From: Cupriavidus pauculus
GTDB lineage: Bacteria > Pseudomonadota > Gammaproteobacteria > Burkholderiales > Burkholderiaceae
DNA: 41,733 nucleotides
Assembly: GCF_008801835.1 (NCBI RefSeq)
Contig: NZ_VZOW01000045.1
Span: forward strand, 1 to 41,733
Direction: 5' to 3'
Position 1 is the stretch's first letter, and the number at the start of each line of letters is the position of its first letter. The position numbers and the translations under genes were made by a program. Under the pieces are notes generated by a model. The model worked only from the letters and a program-made list of their open reading frames with translations. It had not been told where the DNA came from and did not search any database. Below are positions 16,717 to 26,000 of this stretch, one piece after another.

Positions 16717-17913
16717 CTACACCGCCGGTAATTTGCCGCCGATGCTGCGCGCGACATCCTCCAGCGCCTCATGGGTGTAGCGTCGCGTCGTGTTGATATC
16801 GCGGTGACGCAGCGTGCGTTGCACGTCGGTTACCGGCACGCCGGCCCGCAGCAGGTGCGTGGCGTGTGAGTGGCGCAGCCAGTGCGTGGACGCTGCCCGC
16901 AGGTTTGCCGCGCCTTCGGCGTATCCAGATGCTTCTAGCCGAACAGCTGCGGCCTCGAACACCTGCCGCACGATCGTGTAGAGGCCTTGGCGCGTGCGTA
17001 CCGGACGGCTAAGCCGGCGCTGAAGCGCGAGCGTGTCGGTGAGCGGGGCCAGGCGCTGCCGGCCTCCGGCCATGGCTGGGACGACGGCCATCGTGTCGGT
17101 GGCACGCGGCTCGGGCGAGAGCCCCACCAGCTGGCGAAAGCGGGCCAGTTCCGCCATGACGTTATCACAGGGCACGAGCTGGTCACTGCCGCCCTTGGCC
17201 TCGCGGATGCGCACCGTCCAGAAATCCCCATGCCTGCCGCGCTGACGCTCGAAGTCCGGCCACGTAAGCGCCGTCACCTCGGAGGCGCGCAACCCGGTGT
17301 GGAACAGCAGGGCGAGCAGCAGGCGGTCACGTGCCTTGTGCAGTTGCGCCCATAGCGTGGGCGCCGGTCGCGCCTCGACGGCGTCGAACACGGCCGCTAG
17401 CTGCTCGGCCTCTAGGAAGCGGCGCTGCGAGCCTGGCCCGCGCGCCGACCGAGCGCGCGGCACCGCCTGGAACGGATTCACGCGCAGCGCCTCCACCCCG
17501 ACCAGCCACTCGAACAGGCCCCCCACGATGGTGGCAGTCTGACGCCGCGACGCCTCAGAGAGCGGGCCGCGCAAGGGCCGCCAAGCCGGGCTGTCCTGCC
17601 GCACACGGCCGTCCCCGACCGCGTGCGCTGGCGGATCGGCTAAGAAGGCAAGGTAACCATTAGCGTCCGCTACCTGCCAGCTGGCCAGCGGCCGGCCGAG
17701 CGCGTGGGCGTACCACAGCAGGCGGTGCGCCTCGAGTGCGTACTGGGCGCGGGTGCTGGCGCGAATGCCGAGGCCCGCCGCGTACTTGGTGTCGAGCCAG
17801 GTGCGCACCAACTGGGCATCGCTTTGGCCGGCTGGCAGTACGGGGCTGGCCAGGGCGTTAGGTAGTGCGTCGCGGTGGTCCAGCGAGGGGAGCGTAGGCA
17901 GGAGATCTTCCAT
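16717..17913 (-). CDS. Tyrosine recombinase (phage-integrase family)
   Basis: A 398-residue site-specific recombinase with all catalytic residues visible: R209 in HTGLRASEV, K240 as the likely beta-hairpin lysine (REAKGGSD), H344 and R347 in HWLRHSH, H370 in LRHRD, and the nucleophile Y379 in TTRRYTH. An N-terminal SAM-like core-binding domain spans about 35-150. It probably resolves plasmid multimers or moves the neighbouring cassette. Divergent from a KfrA-like gene with a shared 12-bp palindrome; its 3' end faces the RES gene. Confidence 0.9.
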   Translation of the reverse strand: MEDLLPTLPSLDHRDALPNALASPVLPAGQSDAQLVRTWLDTKYAAGLGIRASTRAQYALEAHRLLWYAHALGRPLASWQVADANGYLAFLADPPAHAVGDGRVRQDSPAWRPLRGPLSEASRRQTATIVGGLFEWLVGVEALRVNPFQAVPRARSARGPGSQRRFLEAEQLAAVFDAVEARPAPTLWAQLHKARDRLLLALLFHTGLRASEVTALTWPDFERQRGRHGDFWTVRIREAKGGSDQLVPCDNVMAELARFRQLVGLSPEPRATDTMAVVPAMAGGRQRLAPLTDTLALQRRLSRPVRTRQGLYTIVRQVFEAAAVRLEASGYAEGAANLRAASTHWLRHSHATHLLRAGVPVTDVQRTLRHRDINTTRRYTHEALEDVARSIGGKLPAV

Positions 17914-18026
17914 CAGGCGGCAACGGCGGCGAAATCGGCGGGCAAAAGCGGCGGCAGGTGCCCGCCAGCCAAGGCGGGAGGCGGCTTCGCCTCACGGCAG
18001 GTGCAGTATAGCCTTTGTGGGCATCC

Positions 18027-18054
18027 ATTTGTCATTATTAGGATAATGACAAAT
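18027..18054. promoter_or_regulatory. Perfect 12-bp palindrome in a divergent promoter region
   Basis: ATTTGTCATTAT-TAGG-ATAATGACAAAT lies between the recombinase and the KfrA-like gene. It may be an operator for the KfrA-like protein or a recombinase core site with two 12-bp arms. The 4-base spacer is short for a recombination crossover site, which favours an operator. Confidence 0.65.
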
Positions 18055-18138
18055 CGTAGAGGTATAGGATACTGCTAATCGTATTAGTAAAGGGTAGACT
18101 ATCAGCCGTCCGTCTCGACGCCGTTTGATAGTTCGCCC

Positions 18139-18969
18139 ATGCCCCGCACCCCCACCGCCTTTGCCGACGCCGAACTGCTCGCCATCACCCGCGCGCTGCA
18201 GCAACTCGACGTCGCCCACGCCGACAACCGCGCCTTCCTGCGCCGCGCCTTCGATGCGATTGATCGCATCACCGGGCGCACGTTCGGGGCGTCCGTCTAC
18301 CGGCGCCTGCTCGCCGCCGCCGGCGTCGCCCGGTCGCCGAGCGGCCAGACCGTGGCGGCGGTGATTGCCGAGCGCAAGGCCCAGCCGACCGACGCGGTAG
18401 AAGCCGAGCGGCGCGGCATCCTGGACGACGGCCTGCGGGCTTTCCTGCACAAGGAGATCCGGGTCGCGCTGGACGAAACCGGCGCGGGCGCGCCGCGCTT
18501 GGCCGTGCCGGCAACCGCGGCGTTGTCAGCGACGGGCGGCAATACGGTGGGGGAGGGCGCCGCGTCGGGAATCCTGGCGGCGCTGCTCACTCAGCGTGTG
18601 GCCACGCTCGAGGAAGAAAATCGGCAGTTGCGGGAGCGTGCGGCCACCGCCGAGGCATCCAGCCGGGCGGCGCAGGACGAAGCGGCATCCGCGCAGGCGG
18701 CGCTTGCCGCCGCGCGGGCGGCCCTGGCCGACAAGGAGGCGGGCCTGGTGGCGGCGCTCCAGGCGGCCACCGAGGAACTGGCGCGCATGGGCGAGCGGCA
18801 GGCCGCGGCCGAGCGCCGGCGGGCGCTGGAGACCGACGCCGTGCGGCAGGCCTACCGGGCCGAGCGCGACACGCTGGCGGGGCGGGTAAGTTTTCTGGAG
18901 GAGGAGCTCAAGACAGCGCGTGCTGGCGTGGACGCATATCGACAGGCGCTGCGCGGTCGTCCAAGCTAA
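18139..18969 (+). CDS. KfrA-like DNA-binding coiled-coil protein
   Basis: A 276-residue protein with an N-terminal helical DNA-binding-like domain (about 1-95), in which VYRRLLAAAGVARSPSGQTVAAVIAERKA resembles the KfrA helix-turn-helix part. A long coiled coil follows (about 155-265) rich in E, R and A. This fits the plasmid nucleoid-associated or regulatory KfrA group, but sequence identity to KfrA was not checked. It is transcribed away from the recombinase gene, which it may regulate. It is a second KfrA-like protein in the window (see 36082-36969). Confidence 0.6.
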   Translation: MPRTPTAFADAELLAITRALQQLDVAHADNRAFLRRAFDAIDRITGRTFGASVYRRLLAAAGVARSPSGQTVAAVIAERKAQPTDAVEAERRGILDDGLRAFLHKEIRVALDETGAGAPRLAVPATAALSATGGNTVGEGAASGILAALLTQRVATLEEENRQLRERAATAEASSRAAQDEAASAQAALAAARAALADKEAGLVAALQAATEELARMGERQAAAERRRALETDAVRQAYRAERDTLAGRVSFLEEELKTARAGVDAYRQALRGRPS

Positions 18970-19507
18970 CTTCTCGATCTGCCGTGGAGGTGAAGGCGTA
19001 ATCGAGGCTTCCGCAGAGACGACCAACTCTGGGGCAGTCTGCTGGTTCCTGGGCGGCAGCCGCCAGGATTCGCTTCTTGATAAGAAAGATTATCAAGAAT
19101 GCGAAAAACGGTATGGTAGGGAGCAGAGTATGCCTTAAAGTGATTTTTTCGGTACTTTTAGGCTTGCGCTCGACCAGGAATGGGGCGTTGCGCCTCGGTG
19201 ACCCCCGCGAAGCAGGCGAGAAAGCGGCTGGCGGCGTTTTGCGTTCTCCCTCCTGCATAGGCGGTCCTCAACCGCGCGCCAAGATTTACTGCGCCGAATC
19301 GGTCCTCGGCCGTGCTCGGAGGCGATGCGCGGGCGCGGATCGCCGGCGGGGGCAGGGCGGCGCAATATATATATAGATGAAATCCATAGTTTCGCCCTGG
19401 GCGGGAGCGGCACCGGCCGCATCATTTGCAACACCTCTTGCCCCAGTGGTCAGCCCCGCGCCGCCCTTATGCCTGAATGCCGACGGCACCGAGCCGGCGC
19501 TCCTACC
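18970..19507. other. Gap with no convincing gene
   Basis: About 540 bases without a supportable gene. Overlapping frames on both strands are arginine- or proline-rich and lack ribosome sites. Contents are a strong stem-loop at 19074-19099 and an AT run (atatatatata) near 19366-19376. Its origin is unclear. Confidence 0.5.
19074..19099. repeat. Perfect 10-bp inverted repeat
   Basis: TTCTTGATAA-GAAAGA-TTATCAAGAA. The pairing extends outward as TTCGC/GCGAA with one bulged base, giving a long hairpin over about 19069-19105. It may be an operator, a recombination end or an RNA terminator structure. Confidence 0.6.
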
Positions 19508-19711
19508 CTACAGGTGACTCACCCCGAGGCGCACGGCATATTCCTCGTCAGTGAGGATTTCCATCTTGGCGGCCCGTGCTGCGCCGGTGTGGGGATGACG
19601 TTCGGTCTGCCCGCCGTGGCCGGCGCATTCGACGTAGGGGTGCTGCAGATCAGCGCGGTCTCGTTCGCGTGCCAGGTTGACGAACATCTGGGCGGTGCGG
19701 GAAAGGGGCAT
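19508..19711 (-). CDS. Small unknown protein (67 aa)
   Basis: A 67-residue soluble protein with several histidines and an EILTDEEYAVRLGV ending. The start is supported by an AGGAG site (19718-19722 on this strand) six bases before the ATG. Divergent from the acidic gene at 19855. No function recognised. Confidence 0.55.
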   Translation of the reverse strand: MPLSRTAQMFVNLARERDRADLQHPYVECAGHGGQTERHPHTGAARAAKMEILTDEEYAVRLGVSHL

Positions 19712-19854
19712 TGATTGCTCCTACTAGTTAGACAAGCGGCAATTGTCGGGGGCGATTTCGGCGCCGACATGGAGCGTTTTCCTAGTCGATGAATTGGTGG
19801 CTTGACATTCAAAGCCGGGAGATACAATGGGCACATGCCTACCGCCGTTTAACT

Positions 19855-20418
19855 ATGTATCACTACATTACCCCGGAGGTCCTTGAGGATCTGTTTGCGG
19901 GCCAGCCACCGGCAGGTCTTCAGCCCGATGTGATCGACATTACCGAGCCGCTGTCGCTGGACGAGGGCATTGAGGTGATTGGAATCTTGTTCGCAGGCCT
20001 ACGTTTCGTCGTGTTCTTTGCCGATGTACTCGTCTATGCACTGGGTGACCCAGAGTGGATCGAGGAGACGGCAGACGAGTGGGCGAACGGATTTCAGCCT
20101 GCTCCGGCAGCTCGCTTGGTGAAGTTCATGCGTGCAGATGCCGACGCGGATACGATGTTCGATCCGGAGGCCTGGCCGCTGCCCCACCCGCGGCTGATCT
20201 GGCAGTTCTGTGAAGTGCTTGCTAGAGCACTATCGATCCATGCTCAGTTTTTCCCGGGCATCCCCCAGTATTTCTATATGACGCAGTCGAGCCAACTCGA
20301 TCTGCTTTACAATAGACTCGGAAGGCGCTTCGAGGCTGGTGCTTACGGTCCCCGGTTCGAATGTGTTACGCGCCCGAATGCAGACACAGGAGGTTTCTAT
20401 GGCTTTGAACGCAGGTAA
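19855..20418 (+). CDS. Acidic unknown protein (187 aa)
   Basis: A 187-residue protein rich in D and E that starts MYHYITPEVLEDLFAG. A central hydrophobic strand region (IGILFAGLRFVVFFADVLVYAL, about 42-63) and a DPEWIEETADEW segment stand out; the hydrophobic part could be a buried beta core rather than a membrane helix. A longer start at 19789 is possible; neither has a good ribosome site. Its 3' end overlaps the small basic gene by 20 bases, suggesting a coupled pair. No family recognised. Confidence 0.55.
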   Translation: MYHYITPEVLEDLFAGQPPAGLQPDVIDITEPLSLDEGIEVIGILFAGLRFVVFFADVLVYALGDPEWIEETADEWANGFQPAPAARLVKFMRADADADTMFDPEAWPLPHPRLIWQFCEVLARALSIHAQFFPGIPQYFYMTQSSQLDLLYNRLGRRFEAGAYGPRFECVTRPNADTGGFYGFERR

Positions 20419-20623
20419 GTCGACGATGGTCGGTCTGACGACCGCGCGCAAGCCGAGCAAACGGCTGCGGACGGATGTCGTGACCATGCAAAAGCGTGGT
20501 GTTCAAGTACTGCTATCACGCGTTGAAGAATCCGGCAGCGTGAAGGCACGCGCGCCCGCTCGCAGTGCATATAGCGGCAAGCTTCGCGTTGCACTATCCG
20601 ATCTTTATTCGGTTACTAAGTAG
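20399..20623 (+). CDS. Small basic protein (74 aa), partner of the acidic gene
   Basis: A 74-residue basic protein (many K and R, few acidic residues). The start is fixed by a perfect AGGAGG site (20388-20393) five bases before the ATG, located inside the preceding gene. A strong terminator follows. The size and charge contrast with its neighbour resemble a toxin-antitoxin or regulator pair, but no family is recognised. Confidence 0.6.
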   Translation: MALNAGKSTMVGLTTARKPSKRLRTDVVTMQKRGVQVLLSRVEESGSVKARAPARSAYSGKLRVALSDLYSVTK

Positions 20624-20641
20624 TGCAGCGCTCTAGCGGAC

Positions 20642-20665
20642 AAGCCTCCTTCGGGAGGCTTTTTT
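20642..20665 (+). terminator. Intrinsic terminator
   Basis: AAGCCTCC-TTCG-GGAGGCTT followed by TTTT: a perfect 8-bp stem with a stable UUCG loop and a T tract. It lies 18 bases after the small basic gene and ends its transcription unit. Confidence 0.9.
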
Positions 20666-20714
20666 GTTGGTAAGCGCGAGCAGTCGTGCTGGAAAAGGGG
20701 AGTGAATCGTCGGC

Positions 20715-21524
20715 ATGACTGGCAACATCACATTCACAGCTAGCCAACTGGAAGCGATCGCGCGCGCCTTGGGCGACACTGGAGAGGGTCTTACGGGCTC
20801 CGAGATTGCGTATCTATTGGCCAAGGCCCACATCACGGACAGCGATCCGTTGATGACGAAGTGGAAGCGCTTGTTCAATGCGTTCGCGCATTGTCAAAAC
20901 CAGCTCGGCCATCGGCGCAACGTACTTGCTTTCATACGGTTCGCTATGAAACCTGAGCGCTTTGCACATGAAGCTCATCGGTTTGAACCTTTGCGGGCGA
21001 ATCTAAATCGCGCCTTGGCATTTGCCGCTCTCCAGGTGGAGCCCACGGGTGCGCTCGCCGAGAGCGACGGTGTCTCTACACTAGTCGAAGCAAAACGCAG
21101 GGCGGAAACGCTTAGAACAGATCTTGCTGCGCGCGGCCTTCACGAGGACGTCCTGTCCTATTGTCGAGCAGAGCTCGTCGCGGACAACTATTTTCACGCC
21201 GTGTTGGAGGCAACGAAGAGTATCGCGGCCAAAATTCGCGATAAAACGGGACTGGTGGACGACGGTGCGTTACTTGTCGACCGTGGGCTCGCGGGGAATC
21301 CTCCGATGCTAGCCATCAATGAGTTGGCCGACGAAAGCCAATGGAGCGAGCAGCGCGGCTTCGCGACCCTGGTAAAGGGTGTATTTGGGATGTTCCGCAA
21401 CCCAACCGCGCACACACCCAAGATCCTCTGGAACATGACGCAACGAGACGCTGAGGACCTGCTGACTCTGGTATCGCTAATTCATCGTCGCCTAGATGAT
21501 GCAACCATGCCGCCAAGGATCTGA
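20715..21524 (+). CDS. TIGR02391 (Ymh) family protein, candidate abortive-infection factor
   Basis: A 269-residue protein. The C-terminal half (about 150-265) follows the TIGR02391 pattern: YFHAVLEATKSIAAKIRDKTG, then LVDRGLAGNPPMLAINEL, GFATLVKGVFGMFRNPTAH and DAEDLLTLVSLIHRRLD. This is a HEPN-like helical fold with RNP.AH in place of the HEPN RxxxxH motif. The N-terminal half is helical and unassigned. Family members occur in phage-resistance loci. It is followed 49 bases later by Shedu, so the two may form one defence operon. HEPN-like RNase activity is inference. Confidence 0.75.
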   Translation: MTGNITFTASQLEAIARALGDTGEGLTGSEIAYLLAKAHITDSDPLMTKWKRLFNAFAHCQNQLGHRRNVLAFIRFAMKPERFAHEAHRFEPLRANLNRALAFAALQVEPTGALAESDGVSTLVEAKRRAETLRTDLAARGLHEDVLSYCRAELVADNYFHAVLEATKSIAAKIRDKTGLVDDGALLVDRGLAGNPPMLAINELADESQWSEQRGFATLVKGVFGMFRNPTAHTPKILWNMTQRDAEDLLTLVSLIHRRLDDATMPPRI

Positions 21525-21572
21525 TCCGGGCGGTATTCGCCCGTGTAGGGAGGTGTTTTTGAGTGAGGGGAT

Positions 21573-23012
21573 ATGGAGCAAGGTAGGCTGGAAGTTACTG
21601 CAACGTTCAACAACAATGAGGTCTTGAATCCATCCTTTGAGTTGTCGCACGGGGTCGATCAAGGCGTGCAGTATCGGGATCTGTATCTGCAGACCTATCA
21701 GCGAGGAGCCAATGATCCGAACGTATGGGTGGCCCAACCGAGGGAGCAGTGGCACTGCCTCGCACGGGTGTATCCAGACCGGCTTCTTACTTATCCGGTT
21801 TTTACCAACCCCCACGCCCAGCGATATCTGAGCCCGAAGCATGGCCCGCTCACTTCCGTCATCTTTCACCGCAAAGTAGACGAGCCATTGCCTGAAACGG
21901 CCGACGCGGCAGTTACGGAAATCGATCTGTCTCTTCCATGGAAATGCTTCTCCGAAAGTACCTATGGCCTTGGCCTCGTTCCGGAGCTTGACGAGGTGTG
22001 GTGCAGCCTATCTGGGATTCCAGCGATTACCGCCATCGGCGTCACCAGGTCCGGAACTTCGACGGTTACGGAAAGCATCGCGTGGATCACGGTGAGTGAT
22101 CTCCATCGTTTCCGGCGCAACTTCCAGCGTTTCAAGCGGCTAGCCCGCGAGCACGTGCATGTTGCTAGGCGCTGGGATGTCAGAAATAATCTACTCGCAA
22201 CGCTCGATCCCGACCGATTCCCTCACATGGCTCCTGCGGCTGCGGCTGCACCGCTTGTCGAGTACGTGCGTACTCGAGGGAGGCGCGCCGATGTCAGTGA
22301 ACGCGCGCAGAGGCAAGCCGCGGTACGAGCTGTTCGGCAGGAACTTGCAACCATTGCGACGGAAGCACCGGCAGAGGTCCTGCAGTTGCACGCCGAAATC
22401 GAGCGGGTCACCCTTGCAAGGATGATCGACCGGTACGCAACCATGCTGGAGCAGTCCCTGCCAGAACCACGATGGCAACAGTTCTTCGAGAACAACCTTT
22501 TTGTTCTGTCGCTCGTGTTTTCGCGGCCCGTTCGGCTGTTGCACACGCAATTTCACGCGCAAGCATCTCGGTTGGACGGTACCGGGGCCCAAATAGGTGA
22601 CTTCCTTTTCGCGGAGCAGGGGCAAGCCTTGGCGATCGTCGAGATCAAGAAACCATCGTCGTCACTTGTGCAGGCTACCCCATATCGCAATCGCGAGGTA
22701 TTCGGTCCACATGCGGAACTAAGCGGCGCAATAACCCAGGTGCTCTACCAGCGAAGTGCCATTCAAAGCAACTGGCTGTTGCATCGGGCAGAAGCCGCCC
22801 TGAGAGATTCGCAGCCGGATGCCATCAAATGCATAGTGCTCGCAGGGACGATGCCAAGCGACGAGACGCAAAGGCGAAGCTTCGAACTCTTTCGGAACGC
22901 CTGTAAAGACGTTGAGGTCGTGACGTTCGATGAGCTACTCGGCAAACTGCGGCTCTTGCTTCAACATCTAACTCCGTCAAGCGGAACAACCGAAGACACC
23001 GTGCCGTTTTAA
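21573..23012 (+). CDS. sduA: Shedu anti-phage nuclease (DUF4263)
   Basis: A 479-residue protein with a C-terminal Shedu (DUF4263) nuclease domain, a PD-(D/E)XK fold. Catalytic residues are D343 (IGDFLF), E357 and K359 (VEIKKP) and Q389 (AITQVLYQ). The WQQFFENNLFVLSLVF entry helix is also typical. The N-terminal about 200 residues form an unassigned sensing or regulatory domain, and a helical linker spans about 255-300. The ATG at 21573 has a GAGGGG site 2-3 bases upstream. Shedu proteins cut DNA and protect against phage; the N-terminal domain varies and sets the trigger. Confidence 0.88.
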   Translation: MEQGRLEVTATFNNNEVLNPSFELSHGVDQGVQYRDLYLQTYQRGANDPNVWVAQPREQWHCLARVYPDRLLTYPVFTNPHAQRYLSPKHGPLTSVIFHRKVDEPLPETADAAVTEIDLSLPWKCFSESTYGLGLVPELDEVWCSLSGIPAITAIGVTRSGTSTVTESIAWITVSDLHRFRRNFQRFKRLAREHVHVARRWDVRNNLLATLDPDRFPHMAPAAAAAPLVEYVRTRGRRADVSERAQRQAAVRAVRQELATIATEAPAEVLQLHAEIERVTLARMIDRYATMLEQSLPEPRWQQFFENNLFVLSLVFSRPVRLLHTQFHAQASRLDGTGAQIGDFLFAEQGQALAIVEIKKPSSSLVQATPYRNREVFGPHAELSGAITQVLYQRSAIQSNWLLHRAEAALRDSQPDAIKCIVLAGTMPSDETQRRSFELFRNACKDVEVVTFDELLGKLRLLLQHLTPSSGTTEDTVPF

Positions 23013-23076
23013 TCCTACCCGCACGAAGAAAAAGGCCTCTGGGCACGACGCTGTACAGTGTGGTTGCTAGATTAGT

Positions 23077-26000
23077 TCACCTGCGATACTTTGACCGACG
23101 AAGTAGTGTCGAGAGCTTAGCCGATCCATTTAATGTCGGTAGTCTCTGGAGTTCTGTCAGTAGGTTGTCGACATCGTCCGGCCACATCGACGCCGCTGTC
23201 GGTAGTGTTTGCCAAAGGAGGTCGACTAATGCCGGGCCGTGGCTCTGAACGACCCGTTCGTCGACCTTGTAATATCGCATCGATAGTTCCCGCGGTGCGA
23301 TTACCACTTTTGGAACGATGAGTTTGACCGCCTCACTGAACCTGTCGGAAACCGCGAAAGCAAGATCCACAAGCCGGGCAGTCATACGAGCATTTTTCAC
23401 GACCTTCTGCAGCGGCCATACTTTCTCCAGAAAGTAGAGGACTTGGTCGTCATACTTGGCGGGAGACTCCTTCGTCCATCTTGCAAGTGTCCGAACTAGC
23501 TCGTCGCGGAACTCTTCATCCGAGAGCACCAAGATCTCGCGTAGCTCTGAGTCAGACATTGCTTCCTCGGCGCAAGCAGCCTCGGTTCTTTGCATCCAAC
23601 GATCAAGAAGTGTTGCTGCAATTAGCGCACTGCCACCTTTCAATAAAGTTCTATCTCGCACGTGACTGATTAAGACATCCTTGAACAAGGCGAATGCCTT
23701 GGGAGAAAGGGTAGTAGTGCGGTAAAGGTAGCCCTGCCAAAATGCTGCCGAATCGTTGCCTTGAGATGAAGATAGCGGTAGCAACGTCTCTGTGGTCCAT
23801 TGACTATCCTTCGCGAAGAAGACCTCGAAACGCATCGCGATGCGGAATATTGCGTGCTGCCGAAAAGGGGCCGGCAGCTGCAAGAGTTGCACAATGCGGG
23901 TCGTCAATTCGGAAAGAATCACAGGAGTATCCAAGTCGCTGTCGACCAAAAAAGCCGACTCGGCGAGCCGGGCGGCCGCACTGTCCACACTCTGCTCAAT
24001 CCAACTCCTGTTACGTTTGCCAGCGGGGTCATCGAATGGCTCGCAGCGGAGGCTTTCAGCGCAGGCTTGCCACAGATCCCAAAACATCTGGTGACTAATG
24101 GAATCAAGACGCTGGGTATTGCGCCGCAACCAATTGGCCGCTTCGCGTACCACTTGTCTGAGTTGGTGTGGCGAGAGGCGCGAAAGTCGCGCTGCGAGCG
24201 CGTACACCAATCGCGGAGATGCATGTTCCTTGTTCAACAGTGTCGCCCACGTCCAAGGGTGATAGATTCCCTTTCTTTGGGCCAGTACCAGCGCTTTAAG
24301 TGCCTTCGATGGACTGTGATTTACAAGCCCAAGGAAGGGCTCGCTTACGGTATGTAGATGGCGAGGCTGTTGATTGCGAATCTCTTCCACCTTGGCAACG
24401 ATGTCTACCAGCATAACTCCCGCAAGTGGAGCCAACGCTGTATCTTGGTCAACAGAAAAGACCTCGAATTTCGGACGTCCTGTAAAAAATGCTGCATCTT
24501 CAGTCCAATCCGGAACCAGATTGCGAAGTTCGTCGATCTTGTCCGAATGGCTTGCTTCGATATCTATGCCATGCTTCTTTAGCCATTGAACGCGACCAAG
24601 TCGGCATCTCACCTTCGTGTCGTTGGCCACACCATCGTATGGAATTTCGCCGTTGAGTATGCGATTGGTCAATTGCTCTTGGGCGTTTGGCGGGAGTTCG
24701 GGCCATCGAGCTCTGATGCTGATAAGCAGATCTCGTTCGTGCGCGTCATCCCAGAAATCAACGTCCGTCAAGTTCAAGTAAGCATTCGCGGCTTCCGCCG
24801 GCGACGCAAGATCGGATCTTGAAGCGGCCACAATCCTGATTCGAGTGGAAATGTCGTCAGAGTCCCCCCAGTGCGATACCTCGAGACGTGCGCCTGCTGC
24901 ATCGACATCGGCGAGCGCAAATAGCAGTCCAATGTAGGCAACCACGTGTCCAGTGATTCCATGCGAATCGCGGTCTCCTGGTGCCCCGTCATTGCGGACG
25001 AGAGTATGTAGGTAGCTGTAGAAATCGGGATTGATCTCCCGCTCCAGGCGTATAGCGTGTTCAATCTCTTGTCTGAGTAGCGACAGAGCGTATTTCCTCT
25101 GATGAGGTGGAATATCAATCTCGCTGTGAGGCCTGACATAATCGAGGCTGACATGTATCAGATCTTGCTCGGCTGCTCCACAAAATGCGGACACCCCGTG
25201 TGACGGCTCCACGCGTAGCTGTGGCCGATACAGCCGCATCGCTTCCTGTACCAAGCTTGCTGTCCAGCCGCTGACGCTGGCTTTGCCTTCGACGGAGTAC
25301 TTTTGGTGGTCCGGATCGGACCGGTGCTGACTAAGGGAAGAAAGGACGAACTGCCAATCACTCCGAAGCTTAGGAGAATACTTGGCCGAGTCGAAACGGA
25401 GTCTGTACTGTAGCCGCGAAATAATGCCCGGATGCAGGGCGCTGATGCCGGCGGCCCAGATCAAGGCGCTTGGTTGGTGCGACACTCTAAGCAACCATTG
25501 CTGCAGGGATCTGAGCCGGTGCGGCAAGTCTGGATGTTGGCAATCACGCCAGCCAGCCACAGACTCTGGTCCAACGACTGCGATATCCCCGCGGTTGATC
25601 TCGAACGCGTCCCACGCCTCAGCGGGCATGCTCGAAGCATTCAGGGTCAAGTCTTCGTCCCGAATTGGTGGCTCGTCGGAGTCGAGGCAGACGGTATCGA
25701 AGAATGGCGGAATATCATTGCTTAGCAAGATTCGGGGTTCTTGGGGTGGCCCGAAGTACCTGGCGTTGCGATCAAAAACAAACAACCACTCTGCGGGGAT
25801 CGGAACTTGCGCAGCAGCGATCCTGCTGGCACCGTCCAGTGTCGAGGCGAGATGCGCGACTATGCCGCGCTCATGAGGTTCGAGGGCAACAGGGCCAGAC
25901 ATGGCCTTGCACAAGACATCGTCGTTCCAGGCATCCACATCCCGTGCGCGAATGGCCCATTGCTCTAGGGATTCCCATAGTGCGGCATGTTGGTGGTCGC

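Noticed and set aside
18027..18054. 12-bp palindrome as an XerC/D-type (dif) site
   Set aside because: The arms are fully symmetric and the spacer is only 4 bases, whereas dif-like sites have a 6-8 base central region and non-identical arms; an operator is more likely.
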